Shown here piece after piece: positions 8,655 to 18,300 of a DNA stretch of 64,000 nt (within the stretch, counting starts at the first letter, position 1; each line of letters opens with the position of its first letter). The stretch is from Pseudomonas oryzihabitans (GTDB lineage Bacteria > Pseudomonadota > Gammaproteobacteria > Pseudomonadales > Pseudomonadaceae). The DNA lies in the NCBI RefSeq assembly GCF_006384975.1, contig NZ_CP021645.1:1702001-1766000 (forward strand), given 5' to 3'. The translations under genes and the position numbers were made by a program. The notes under the pieces were generated by a model. It did no database searches. It saw only the letters and a list, made by a program, of their open reading frames with translations, and was not told the origin of the DNA.

Positions 8655-9847
8655 GACGGTTTCTCCTCGTCGAGCAAACCACAGGCGGCACGCATGGTGC
8701 CCAGTTTGGCAGTGACCTCGGCCCACTCCGCCGCCGGATCGGAGGCTTCGACGATGCCAGCACCGGCGAACAGCCGCAGCAGATCACCCTGCACCGTACC
8801 GCAGCGGATGGTCACCACCCACTCGCCGTTACCCTGGGCATCGCACCAGCCAACCATGCCGGTGAACAGGCCGCGGTCGAAGGGCTCGATACGCTGGATC
8901 AACTGGCGCGCCGCCGCCGTGGGATAGCCGCACACCGCCGGGGTGGGATGCAGGCGACAGGCGAGTTGCAGCGCCGAGGTACGGCTGTCGGCCAGTTCGC
9001 CGTCGATGGCGGTGGACAGGTGCCACATGGCGTTGGTGCTGAGCAGCGAGGGCCCCTCGGGTACGTCCAGCCGGCTGCACAGCGGCGCCAGTTGTTGGCG
9101 GATGTCCTCGATCACCAGACGGTGCTCGTAGTGATCCTTGCTGGAGTCCAGCAGCTCGCGAGCGACCCTTTCGTCGTCCTGGGGATCGGCGCGGCGCTTG
9201 GCCGAACCAGCCAGGGGATTGGTATGGACGCGGGCGCCCTGCTTGCGCACCAGCAACTCGGGACTGACCCCGATCAGCTCACCGCCTTCGGCGGTGGGGA
9301 TGCGGAACTGGTAGCCGGTGGGATTCTGCCGCGCCAAATTGGCAAGGATGGTCTCCACGTCGGCGGGCTCGGCCAGGCGGATCTCCTGGATGCGCGACAG
9401 CACCGCCTTGCTCAGCTCGCCACGGCGGAAGGCGTCGATGGCCTCCTCGACCGCCAGGCAGAAACCCTCGGCGCTGGGCAGATTGCGTACCTCGCGCACC
9501 TGGGCGGGCGCGATGGGCGCAGCGGCGACCGGGGCGGGCCGGGCCGTCCAGGCATGTTCCAGCGGCACGTACAGGCAGGAGGCCCTGGTGGTATCGAAGG
9601 GAATGGCGCCCATGATCACCGGCTCGGCGATGCCCGCCTGACGGGCGCGAGCGAAGGCCTGCTCCACGACATTCAGGAACAGGCTATCGCTTTGGGCGCC
9701 ACCACTGGCGGGTGTCTCGACGCGGGCACAGATGCCGCGTCCCTGCAGGACGCGATCACCCGACTGGAACAGGAAGGCTGCCTGTTCCTGACGATCGGCG
9801 TCCAACTGCTCGACCTCGCCTGCCCTTTTGCTCGTTATCACTGCCAA
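8651..9847 (-). CDS. entC: Isochorismate synthase EntC
   Basis: A 398-residue chorismate-utilising enzyme (E. coli EntC 391) that converts chorismate to isochorismate, committing it to the siderophore. The C-terminal two thirds is the chorismate-binding domain: [12 protein letters not shown], the [11 protein letters not shown] segment, [36 protein letters not shown] and GLFTGMVGW. The last two carry the active-site residues of MST enzymes. It is the first gene of the entCEBA operon and has a strong Fur-box-like site 13 bp upstream of its start. The first 50 residues are weakly conserved, so the exact start is less sure. Confidence 0.95.
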   Translation of the reverse strand: MAVITSKRAGEVEQLDADRQEQAAFLFQSGDRVLQGRGICARVETPASGGAQSDSLFLNVVEQAFARARQAGIAEPVIMGAIPFDTTRASCLYVPLEHAWTARPAPVAAAPIAPAQVREVRNLPSAEGFCLAVEEAIDAFRRGELSKAVLSRIQEIRLAEPADVETILANLARQNPTGYQFRIPTAEGGELIGVSPELLVRKQGARVHTNPLAGSAKRRADPQDDERVARELLDSSKDHYEHRLVIEDIRQQLAPLCSRLDVPEGPSLLSTNAMWHLSTAIDGELADSRTSALQLACRLHPTPAVCGYPTAAARQLIQRIEPFDRGLFTGMVGWCDAQGNGEWVVTIRCGTVQGDLLRLFAGAGIVEASDPAAEWAEVTAKLGTMRAACGLLDEEKPS

Positions 9848-9859
9848 CCTCTACACGAA

Positions 9860-9874
9860 TGATAATGCTTATCA
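9860..9874. promoter_or_regulatory. Fur box ahead of entC
   Basis: TGATAAT-G-CTTATCA matches the Fur 7-1-7 palindrome (TGATAAT-N-ATTATCA) at 13 of 14 arm positions. It lies 13 bp upstream of the entC ATG, where it would cover the promoter. Iron-dependent repression of entCEBA is the natural reading. Confidence 0.85.
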
Positions 9875-10083
9875 ATAATTTCAAGCTAACTTTTGTGTCT
9901 GGAAAAGTCAATTCGTTAGGGACCGAACGGTATCCCTAGAACGCCTCCAACCCTTTGAAATAAAAGGTACATTTACGCCGGGTGGTCCACTCGCCCAGCC
10001 TGACTCGGCACCCATCCAGGCAGACGCGCGTCCTTGAGCGGTTGCCCGGAATCTCTTGCTGCGAAGTGAGGCTTCTTTGAAAA

Positions 10084-10098
10084 TGAGAGTGATTATCT
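10084..10098. promoter_or_regulatory. Fur box ahead of fepB
   Basis: TGAGAGT-G-ATTATCT matches the Fur 7-1-7 palindrome at 11 of 14 arm positions and is embedded in AT-rich DNA 18 bp before the fepB ATG. The intergenic region 9848-10116 therefore carries one operator for each divergent unit. Confidence 0.72.
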
Positions 10099-10116
10099 TA
10101 CAACTGGAAGGCGTCC

Positions 10117-11085
10117 ATGTTCAGCTTGTTGTTACCGTTTCGCATTCTCACAGCCTTGGCCCTGGCGACCCTGCTGGTGGGCGGCGTGGCTCAAGCGGCG
10201 GACTGGCCGCGCGAAATCACCGGTGACGGCGCAGCCGTGACCCTGCCGGCACCACCGCAGCGTATCGTCTCCACCAGCGTCACCCTCACCGGCTCCCTGC
10301 TCGCCATAGGGGCACCTGTGGTGGCCAGTGGCGCCACCTCGCCCAACAACAGATTCGCCGACGACCAGGGTTTCCTGCGCCAGTGGGGCGCGGTCGCCAA
10401 GCAGCGTGGCGTGAAGCGGCTATACATCGGCGAAGCCAATGCCGAGGCCGTGGCCGCCGAGGCGCCGGACCTGATTCTGGTCAGCGCCGCGGGTAACGAC
10501 TCGGCACTGCGCCTGGTCGACCAGTTGAAGGCCATTGCCCCGGTGCTGGTGGTGGGCTACGACAATCGCAGCTGGCAGCAGGTGGTGGAATTGCTCGGCC
10601 AGGCCACCGGGCGCGAGGCCGCGGCGAAGAAAGTGGTCGACGACTTCGCCCAGCGTGTGGCCGATCTCAAGGGGCGGCTGCAGCTGCCGCCGCAACCGGT
10701 CTCCGCCTTCGTCTACAACCCCGCGACGCGCCAGGCCAATCTCTGGACCGCCGCCTCTTCCCAAGGCCAGCTACTGGAAAGCCTGGGCTTCCAGTTGGCG
10801 GAGCTACCGGCCGGGCTGAACACCAGCCACAGCCAAGGCCAGCGCCACGACATCCTCCAACTGGCCGGCGAGAACGTCGCCACCGGCCTCAACGGCCAGA
10901 CCTTCCTGCTGTTCGCCGCGGACGCCAAGGAAGCCGAGGCGGTGCGCAGCAATCCGCTGCTGGCGCACCTGCCAGCGGTCAAGGACAACCGGGTAGAAGC
11001 CCTGGGCGCCGAGACCTTCCGCCTCGATCCCTACAGCGCCAACCTGCTGCTGGATCGTCTGGAAAAGCTGTACGCCAAGCCCTGA
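10117..11085 (+). CDS. fepB: Ferric-enterobactin periplasmic binding protein FepB
   Basis: A 322-residue class III solute-binding protein (E. coli FepB 318) that takes the ferric siderophore from the outer-membrane receptor to FepDG. Residues 1-27 are a Sec signal peptide with an AQA cleavage site ([14 protein letters not shown]). The periplasmic-binding fold follows: [20 protein letters not shown], then [16 protein letters not shown], and a C-terminal lobe with [28 protein letters not shown] precedes the ATG. It is a single gene, divergent from entC, closed by a double hairpin shared with convergent entS. Confidence 0.94.
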   Translation: MFSLLLPFRILTALALATLLVGGVAQAADWPREITGDGAAVTLPAPPQRIVSTSVTLTGSLLAIGAPVVASGATSPNNRFADDQGFLRQWGAVAKQRGVKRLYIGEANAEAVAAEAPDLILVSAAGNDSALRLVDQLKAIAPVLVVGYDNRSWQQVVELLGQATGREAAAKKVVDDFAQRVADLKGRLQLPPQPVSAFVYNPATRQANLWTAASSQGQLLESLGFQLAELPAGLNTSHSQGQRHDILQLAGENVATGLNGQTFLLFAADAKEAEAVRSNPLLAHLPAVKDNRVEALGAETFRLDPYSANLLLDRLEKLYAKP

Positions 11086-11091
11086 TCAATC

Positions 11092-11175
11092 CGTAGCGTG
11101 GACAACGGCGAAGCCTTGTCCACCACCCATCACCCCGAGTCCAGTGGAAAACACTGCGCGGTTTTCCACGCTACG
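11092..11175. repeat. Double-hairpin palindromic element between convergent fepB and entS
   Basis: The ends CGTAGCGTGGA (11092-11102) and TCCACGCTACG (11165-11175) are perfect inverted repeats. Inside are two further stems: GTGGACAA...TTGTCCAC (11098-11123) and GTGGAAAAC...GTTTTCCAC (11144-11169). A run of A follows on the right. It fills the gap between the two gene ends and can serve as a bidirectional terminator. It also has the layout of a BIME-like repeat. Confidence 0.7.
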
Positions 11176-11197
11176 CAAAAACGGCACTACCTCATAG

Positions 11198-12427
11198 TCA
11201 AGCACCCAGCCGCTTCGCCCGGCGCAGACCGCTCGCCAGCGCCCAGCACAGCGCGGCCACCAGCATGGCGACCAGACCGAAGACCAACGCCGCCTGGGCC
11301 GGCAGCACCAGGCTGGCCAAGCCGCCGAACAGCGCAGCACCGATCGCCTCGCCACCGATGTTCTGCGCGGTCCAGAGCGCATTGATGCGTCCCAGCAGGC
11401 GATCCGGGGTTAGTCGCTGGATCAGCGCGTACTGCACCAGGGAATTCAGCGCCCCCAGGTAGCCGAACAGCACCAGGCAAGCCGCCGCCAGCCAGAAGCT
11501 CGGCAACAGGGCGAAGACCGCCACGGCCAGGAAGGTGGCCACCGCTGTCATCAACAAGGTTCGCCCCGGTCGCGCCGCCTGGTTCAGCCGACCACTGGTC
11601 AGGGCACCGAGCGCGGCACCCAGGGGCGCGGCGGCATAGAGCCAGCCCAGGTGCCCGGTATCCAGGCCCCAGCTGTCCCCCAGCGCCGGATAGAGCACCC
11701 GCACCGCATTGGCCATGGTCACCAGGGCACCGACCAGGGCCACGGCGCCGAGCAGCCGGTTCTCGAACAGGAAGGCGAAACCGCCACCGAGCGCCTGCCA
11801 GGGCGATTCGCGCGGCTGCTCCGGCGGCGGCAAGGGCGGCAGACGCAAGAGCACCAGCAAGGTGATGAGGGTGCCGAAGGCAGTCAGGCCATAGTTCCAG
11901 ACCACGCTGCTCTGGGCGATCAGCAGCGTCCCCAGCGGTGGCGCGACGATGGCCGCCAGCCGCACGCTGAGCATATTGAGGGCGCCGGCCTGCACCATGG
12001 ATTCCCGCCCGACCAGGATCGGCGTAACCGCCAGCAGCGCGGTCACACCCAGGGCACCGAAGAAGCCATCCCACAGCGCCAACAGGTAGATGGCCGTCAG
12101 CGACGGCTCGGGCAGGCTGGCATTGATGGCCAGACCGACGAAACCCAGGCCGCAGATGGCGCGCGCCGCCAGGATCAGCCGGCGGCGTTCCAGGCGGTCG
12201 GCCAGCACTCCGCCGGTGAGCAGACCGACGAACATGCCGATGCCGGCCATGCTGAGCGCCAGGCCCACCTTGAGGGGTGAGTCGGTCAGCAGTTGGACCT
12301 GGATGGGCACCGCCACGGCCAGCAGCCCGAGGGACAGCACGGAGACCAGGCGGGCGATGAACAGGGTGCGAAAGGCGGGATGAGACCTGAGCAGGCCGAA
12401 GTCGAGCAGGAAGGACGTCTTGGACAT
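11198..12427 (-). CDS. entS: Enterobactin exporter EntS, MFS family
   Basis: A 409-residue inner-membrane transporter with about 12 hydrophobic segments (E. coli EntS 416). The N-terminus, SFLLDFGLLRSHPAFRTLF then IARLVSVLSLGLLAVAVPIQ, matches EntS almost position for position. The MFS loop motif appears as GVLADRLERRRLI. It exports the finished siderophore from cytoplasm to periplasm. It is transcribed divergently from fepDGC, as in enteric bacteria. No Fur box is evident in the shared 126-bp gap, which instead holds a direct repeat of TAGCATGT. Confidence 0.94.
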   Translation of the reverse strand: MSKTSFLLDFGLLRSHPAFRTLFIARLVSVLSLGLLAVAVPIQVQLLTDSPLKVGLALSMAGIGMFVGLLTGGVLADRLERRRLILAARAICGLGFVGLAINASLPEPSLTAIYLLALWDGFFGALGVTALLAVTPILVGRESMVQAGALNMLSVRLAAIVAPPLGTLLIAQSSVVWNYGLTAFGTLITLLVLLRLPPLPPPEQPRESPWQALGGGFAFLFENRLLGAVALVGALVTMANAVRVLYPALGDSWGLDTGHLGWLYAAAPLGAALGALTSGRLNQAARPGRTLLMTAVATFLAVAVFALLPSFWLAAACLVLFGYLGALNSLVQYALIQRLTPDRLLGRINALWTAQNIGGEAIGAALFGGLASLVLPAQAALVFGLVAMLVAALCWALASGLRRAKRLGA

Positions 12428-12479
12428 GAATCACCGGAAAAACACAGGAGACGCTATCGAGCCGCCGGGGCAAGGCTGT

Positions 12480-12504
12480 TAGCATGTAATACAGACTAGC
12501 ATGT
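12480..12504. promoter_or_regulatory. Direct repeat TAGCATGT in the entS-fepD divergent promoter region
   Basis: TAGCATGT occurs at 12480-12487 and again at 12497-12504, 17 bp from start to start, with flanks that also resemble each other (TAGCATGTAATAC and TAGCATGTGTTAATAC). A same-face tandem half-site of this kind suits a dimeric or AraC-type activator. No Fur box is visible in this gap, unlike the other three promoters of the cluster. Confidence 0.45.
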
Positions 12505-12553
12505 GTTAATACGCCTTGTTCTCATCTACTTCCTTCTCTGTTTGCTGTCACGG

Positions 12554-13549
12554 ATGACCATGCGCCCGCTTTTTCTTCTCGGCTGCGCCGGGCTCTTGCT
12601 ACTCGGGGTGATGGCCGCGAGCCTTGCCCTGGGCGCCACCGCTATCCCGCTGGCCGAGGTCTGGCAGGCGCTGGGCCACGGCTGCAGCGATCCCGCCTGC
12701 CTGATCGTGCGTGAGGCGCGGCTACCGCGGACCCTCGCCGGGCTGCTCGCCGGCGCGGCGCTGGGCGTAGCCGGCACCCTGATGCAGGCGCTGACGCGCA
12801 ACCCCCTGGCCGATCCCGGCATCCTCGGCGTCAACGCCGGTGCCAGCTTCGCCGTAGTGCTGGGTATCGCCCTGTTCGGTGCCAGCGGTCCCGAGCAGTA
12901 CCTGGGCTACGCCTTTGGCGGCGCCCTGCTAGCCAGCCTGGTGGTGCTGTTGGCCGGTGTCGCCGGCGGGGGCGGCTTCAATCCCATGCGTCTGGTGCTG
13001 GTCGGGGTGGCGCTGGGGGCCATGCTCGAAGGCGTCAGCTCCGGCATCGCCCTGCTCGATCCGCAGGTCTACGATCAACTGAGGTTCTGGCAATTCGGCT
13101 CCCTGGACGTGCGCCAGCTCGACCTGCTGCGCAGCGCCAGCCTGCCGGTGCTGGGTGGGGTGATCATCGCCCTGCTACTGGCCCCAGCCCTGAACGCCCT
13201 GAGCCTGGGCACCGACCTGGCCGTCGCCCTCGGCACCCGGGTGCGCCAGACCCAGTTGCTCGGCCTGCTGGCCATCACCCTGCTCTGCGGCGCCGCCGCG
13301 GCGGCGGTCGGCCCCATCGCCTTCGTCGGCCTCATGGTGCCGCATTTGGGTCGCAGGGCCATCGGCGAGGATCATCGCTGGCTCTTGCCCTTCGTCCTGC
13401 TGTTCACCCCCAGCCTGCTGCTGACCGCCGACATCGCCGGCCGGCTGCTGGTGACTGGCGAACTGCGTGTCTCGGTGGTCACCGCCTTCCTCGGCGCTCC
13501 CCTGCTGATCTGGCTGGCCCGCCGCCAACGCCAGGGAGCCCGCCCATGA
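12554..13549 (+). CDS. fepD: Ferric-enterobactin ABC transporter permease FepD
   Basis: An inner-membrane permease of the FecCD/BtuC class, 331 residues from this ATG, with about nine to ten membrane segments. It is very close to E. coli FepD: LPRTLAGLLAGAALGVAG, LTRNPLADPGILGVNAGASFA, YDQLRFWQFGSLDVR and GPIAFVGLMVPHLGR are all FepD positions. It pairs with FepG. I chose ATG 12554 (MTMRPLF, with CACGGA before it). A GTG at 12503 extends it 17 residues but lies on the upstream direct repeat and has no ribosome-binding site. ATG 12560 is also possible. The stop overlaps the fepG start. Confidence 0.94.
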   Translation: MTMRPLFLLGCAGLLLLGVMAASLALGATAIPLAEVWQALGHGCSDPACLIVREARLPRTLAGLLAGAALGVAGTLMQALTRNPLADPGILGVNAGASFAVVLGIALFGASGPEQYLGYAFGGALLASLVVLLAGVAGGGGFNPMRLVLVGVALGAMLEGVSSGIALLDPQVYDQLRFWQFGSLDVRQLDLLRSASLPVLGGVIIALLLAPALNALSLGTDLAVALGTRVRQTQLLGLLAITLLCGAAAAAVGPIAFVGLMVPHLGRRAIGEDHRWLLPFVLLFTPSLLLTADIAGRLLVTGELRVSVVTAFLGAPLLIWLARRQRQGARP

Positions 13550-14544
13550 AGCGGTCCGACAGCCTGCGCCTGCTCTGGGTGCTGCTCGCCTTGAGCGGCA
13601 CAGCCCTGCTGCTGGCGGTGTTCGCCCTGGGTAGCGGCAGCCTGGCCCTGAGCCCGTCCCAGGTGCTGGCTGCCCTGCTGGGCGAGGCGCCGCGGGGTAT
13701 CGAGCTGGTGGTAACCCAGTGGCGCCTGCCACGGGTGGCCCTCGCCTTGCTGATCGGCGCCGCCCTGGGCTTGAGCGGCGCGTTGTTCCAGTCACTGCTG
13801 CGCAATCCCCTCGGCAGTCCGGACATCATGGGCTTCAATACCGGCGCCTACAGCGGGGTGCTGGTGGCCCTGGTGCTGTTCCAGGCCAGCATCCTCTGGA
13901 GCACCACCGCCGCCCTGATCGGCGGCCTGGCCAGCGCCGCCCTGGTCTACGTTCTCACCTGGCGCGGCAGCGGTGTGGACACCCTGAGACTGATCATCGT
14001 CGGCATCGGCGTACGCGCCCTGCTGATGGCGCTCAACACCTGGCTGATCGTCCACGCCTCCCTGGAGGCCGCCTTCAGCGCCGGCCTGTGGAGCGCCGGC
14101 TCGCTCAATGGCCTGACCTGGGCCAAGGCCTGGCCGGCGGTGATCTTCATCCTGCTGGCAGGCGCGGCCAGCCTGGCGCTCAGTCGCCGGCTGTTCCTGC
14201 TGGAGATGGGCGACGACACTGCCTGCGCCCTGGGCGTGCAGGTGGAACGCACCCGGTTGTCACTGCTGGGCCTGGGCGTGGTGCTTACCGCTGCCGGCAC
14301 CGCAGTCGCTGGCCCCATTTCCTTCATCGCCCTGGCCGCGCCACAGATCGCCCGCCGGCTGACCGGCACCCAGCGCCTGGCGCTGCCCGCCGCCGCCCTC
14401 ACCGGCGCGGTCCTGCTGCTGGGCGCGGATCTCATCGCCCAACGCCTGTTCCTGCCCTATGTCTTGCCGGTAGGCCTGGTCACGGTGAGCCTCGGTGGGC
14501 TCTACCTGATCGGCCTGCTCATCTGGGAGTCCCGCCGCTCATGA
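13546..14544 (+). CDS. fepG: Ferric-enterobactin ABC transporter permease FepG
   Basis: A 332-residue FecCD-family permease (E. coli FepG 330), the partner of FepD in the membrane channel. Signatures: WRLPRVALALLIGAALGLSG, LLRNPLGSPDIMGFNTGAYSG, and GPISFIALAAPQIARRL, the cytoplasmic coupling region that contacts FepC. About nine hydrophobic helices are visible. Its ATG overlaps the fepD stop by four bases, and its own stop overlaps the fepC start in the same way, so the three are translationally coupled. Confidence 0.94.
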   Translation: MKRSDSLRLLWVLLALSGTALLLAVFALGSGSLALSPSQVLAALLGEAPRGIELVVTQWRLPRVALALLIGAALGLSGALFQSLLRNPLGSPDIMGFNTGAYSGVLVALVLFQASILWSTTAALIGGLASAALVYVLTWRGSGVDTLRLIIVGIGVRALLMALNTWLIVHASLEAAFSAGLWSAGSLNGLTWAKAWPAVIFILLAGAASLALSRRLFLLEMGDDTACALGVQVERTRLSLLGLGVVLTAAGTAVAGPISFIALAAPQIARRLTGTQRLALPAAALTGAVLLLGADLIAQRLFLPYVLPVGLVTVSLGGLYLIGLLIWESRRS

Positions 14545-15347
14545 ACGACGCCCCCTCCTCGCGCCTGCGCGCCGAACGCCTGACCCTGGGCTATGGCCGC
14601 AAGCCCATCGCCGAGGACCTCTCGCTGACCATTCCCGATGGCGAGCTGACGGTCATCATCGGCCCCAACGGCTGCGGCAAGTCGACCCTGCTGCGCACCC
14701 TCAGCCGACTGCTGGCGCCCAGCAGCGGCCAGGTCTGGCTGGATGGCCAGGCGATCCAGAGCTATCGCACCAAGGAAGTCGCGCGCCGATTGGGGCTGCT
14801 GCCGCAAAGCTCCCAGGCGCCGGGCGATATCTGCGTCCGCGACCTGGTGGCGCGCGGACGCTATCCGCACCAGTCGCTGTTCGGCGGCGTGCGTGCCGAT
14901 GACGAGCGCGCGGTGACCCAGGCCATGCAGGCCACCGGCGTCTTCGAACTGGCCGACCGCGCGGTGGACACCCTCTCCGGCGGCCAGCGCCAGCGGGTAT
15001 GGATCGCCATGGCCCTGGCCCAGGAGACCCCGCTGCTGCTGCTCGACGAGCCCACCACCTGGCTCGACATCACCCACCAGATCGACCTGCTGGAATTGCT
15101 GCAAGACCTCAACCGCCAGCAGGGCCACACCCTGGTCATGGTGCTGCACGACCTCAACCACGCCTGCCGCTATGCCACTCACCTGGTGGCCATGCGCGGC
15201 GGCCAGGTGCTGGCCAGCGGCCGCCCGCGCGACGTGGTCACCCCTGCGCTGATCAAGGCGGTCTACGACCTCGACTGCCTGATCATCGACGACCCGGTGG
15301 CCGGGACACCCATGGTGGTGCCTCTGGCGCGGCGTTCAGGTAGCTAG
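14541..15347 (+). CDS. fepC: Ferric-enterobactin ABC transporter ATPase FepC
   Basis: A 268-residue cytoplasmic ATPase that powers import of the ferric siderophore (E. coli FepC 271). Walker A GPNGCGKST is at 41-49, the Q-loop near LLPQSSQAPGDI (about 87), the ABC signature LSGGQRQR at 145-152, Walker B LLLLDEPTTWLD at 165-176 and the switch histidine in VLHDLNHA. It ends fepDGC. Its TAG stop shares a CTAG palindrome with the TAG stop of convergent entF, so the two reading frames overlap by four bases. Confidence 0.95.
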   Translation: MNDAPSSRLRAERLTLGYGRKPIAEDLSLTIPDGELTVIIGPNGCGKSTLLRTLSRLLAPSSGQVWLDGQAIQSYRTKEVARRLGLLPQSSQAPGDICVRDLVARGRYPHQSLFGGVRADDERAVTQAMQATGVFELADRAVDTLSGGQRQRVWIAMALAQETPLLLLDEPTTWLDITHQIDLLELLQDLNRQQGHTLVMVLHDLNHACRYATHLVAMRGGQVLASGRPRDVVTPALIKAVYDLDCLIIDDPVAGTPMVVPLARRSGS

Positions 15348-18300
15348 AGCGCCTTTAGCGCCCGGTTTAGCACCGGCCCGATCTGCGCCAGCTGGGCCGG
15401 GGCGATGATGTCGACGTGGGCGCAATCCACCTCATGGGCCTGCAGCCGGGTGATCCAGGGCGCCCAGGTGGCCTTGACGTCCATCCCCGCCGGCAGGGTG
15501 CGCCGGGCGACGAACATCAGCGACTCGCCGTCGAAGCGGGCGCTGCGCGCCGTGGCCAGCAGCCGCACCGAGTCGGCGTAGTTGCCTTCGATGGTGGCGA
15601 ACAGCTCCGCCCCCTCGCCCAGCGCCGGATCAGCCAGGCCCTGCTGAGCCGCCAGGAAGGCCTCGCGCTCGCGATTCACCTCGGCCAGCACCTCCGGGTC
15701 CAGCTCGCGCTGGCCCTCGCGCTCCTGCCAGTTCTGCGTCTCCGGCGGATAGGTGTCGAGCAGGCCGAGGAAGGCCACGCTTTCTCCCAGCGCCTGCAAC
15801 CGCGCCGCCAGCCCCTGGGCCAGGGTGCCGCCCAGGGAATAGCCGAGCAGATGATAGGGTCCGCGAGGCTGCACCTCGCGCAGGGTGCGCAGATGGCGCT
15901 GGATGACGGCTTCCAGATCGGCGCCCTGGGCCAAAGGGCCGTCTGGACGCGGCGACTGGATGCCGAGCAGCGACCAGCGCGGATCGAGATGGCGCTGCAG
16001 CACGCTGAATTGCCAGGCGAAGCCCGAAGCCGGATGGAAGCAGAATAGCGTCGGTCCTTCGCCCTGGCGCAGGGGCAGCAGGGTCTCGAAACCGGCTCGG
16101 GTCTCGCGGGCGCCGTCCCGCTCCAGTTGCTGCGCCAGACGCGCCACGCTGGACGCCACCATAATCTGGCCAATGGATACCGGCCGCGCCAGGCGCCGGC
16201 GCAGGTTGGCCGCCAGGGTCATGGCCAGCAGCGAATGGCCGCCGAGGGCGAAGAAATCGTCGTCCGCGCCGACGATGGCGCAGCCGAGCACCTCGGAGAA
16301 GGCTGCCGCCAGTTCGCTTTCCAGCCCCGGTGCCAACGGCCGGCTCACCGCGCGAGTGATGCCCTGAGGTGCCGGCAGCGCCTTGCGATCCAGCTTGCCG
16401 GTGGCGCCCAGGGGGAATTCTTCCAGCTCCACCAGGGCCACCGGCACCAGATGCGGCGGCAGGCTTTCGCCCAGGCGGGCGCGCAGGCGTTCCAGGTCCA
16501 GGGCGGCACCCGGTTGGGCGATCAGATAGCCCACCAATTGGCGGGCATCGCCACCCGCCGTAGTGGCCGCCTCACCCAGCACCCGGGCGTGGGTGACCGC
16601 CTGGGCGACGCCCGGCAAGGCCAGCAGGGCGTGATCGATCTCCGCCAGTTCGATGCGCTGGCCGCGGATCTTCACCTGGTCGTCGCTGCGGCCCAGGTAT
16701 TCGACGACGCCCTCGGGCAGCCAGCGCGCCACGTCGCCGGTGCGATACAGGCGCTCGCCCTGGCCGGCAGGCGCGGCGATGAAGCGCGCGGCGGTCAGCT
16801 CCGGGCGGCCCAGGTAACCGTCGGCGAGTTGCACCCCACTCAGATAGAGGTCGCCGGCCACGCCCGGCGGCACCGGCCGCAGGCGCTCGTCGAGGATGTG
16901 CAGCCCGGTGTTCCACACCGGCTTGCCGATGGGCACGCTGCTGCCGCTGACAGCCGCCAGGGCGGCGCCATGGGCCGGATGATAGGAGACGTCCACCGCG
17001 GCCTCGGTGGGGCCATAGAGATTGTGCAGCGGCGCGCCGACCCGGCGCTCCCAGGTGCGCGCCAGCTCGGTGGGCAAGGCCTCACCGCTGCAGAACACCT
17101 GGCGCAGGCTGGCGCAGCGGGCGACCGCTGCCGGCTCGTCCAGGCTGGCGACGAAGGCGGCCAGCATCGAGGGCACGAAATGCACCGTGGTCACCTGCTC
17201 ACGGGCGAACAACTCTTGCAGGGCCTCGGGATCACGGTGGGCCTCGGGTGGCGCCAAATACAGCCGGGCCCCCACCAGCAGCGGCCAGAAGAATTCCCAG
17301 ACCGAGACATCGAAGCTGCTCGGCGTCTTCTGCAGCACGGTATCGCCGGCGCCGATCGGATAGCTGTCCTGCATCCACAGCAGGCGATTGACGATGGCCG
17401 CGTGCCCCACCACCACGCCCTTGGGTCGACCGGTGGAACCGGAGGTATAGAGCACATAGGCCGGATCGCTGGGCCGCGGTCCCGCGAAGCTCGGCTCTTC
17501 CTCCAACCCCGCCAGGGGCGCATCGAGAATCAGCACCCGGTCATCGCCTAGCCCCGGGAAACGTCCGCGTTGGCTGGCATCGGTCACCAGCACCCGTGGG
17601 CGGGCATCGTCGAGCATCAGTTGCAGGCGCTCGTCGGGATAGCCGCTGTCCAGCGGCAGGTAGGCGGCGCCCAGCTCCACCGTGGCCAGCAAGGCCAGGG
17701 ACAGGAACACCGAACGCGGTAGCGCCACCGCCACGATGTCGCCCCGCCCGACCCCTGCTGCGCTCAGGCGCTGGGCCAGGGCCAGGACCTGCTGGCGCAT
17801 CTCCTGATAGGTAAAGGCGTGCTGCAGATCGGCCAGCGCCGGCGCCGCGGGCGTCCGCGCCGCCTGCTCGGCCAAGAGCGCGGCCAGGGTGGTGGCGGGC
17901 AGCGGGCGCTCGGTGGCATTGATGGCGGCCAGCCAGTGCTGGTCAGTGGGTGCCAGGAGATCGGCTTGGCCCAGGGTGAGTCCAGGCTGGGTGGCGAACT
18001 GCTGCGCCAGCAGGCCGAAGCGTTCGGCGTGCCCCTGCAGGAGATCGGCGGCGTAGCGCTCGGCATTGCCCAGCAGCTTGATGTCCAGGGCACCGCTCGC
18101 CTCTAGATAAAGAGCGATTTCCAGATCGCGCACCGGCCCCGAGGCAAGCTCGTGGGTGATACCGGGCACCCCGGCGAAATCCAGGGCGAAATCGAACAGC
18201 TTGAGATTGATCACCGGTCCGGTCAGGGGCTCGGCATCACCTGGCCGGCCCAGGTCGCGGGCGATCTGCTCGGCGTCGTAGCGCTGGTGGCGGCGGATCT

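Noticed and set aside
7122-8927. 601-codon plus-strand frame across entE and entC
   Set aside because: Long only because of high GC; antisense to two genes with complete catalytic motifs, with no signal or domain of its own.
9712-9939. 75-codon plus-strand frame at the entC start
   Set aside because: It runs over the Fur box and entC promoter and has no family features.
16127-17551. 474-codon plus-strand frame inside entF
   Set aside because: Mirror of the adenylation domain of EntF; composition is histidine/glutamine-rich shadow sequence.
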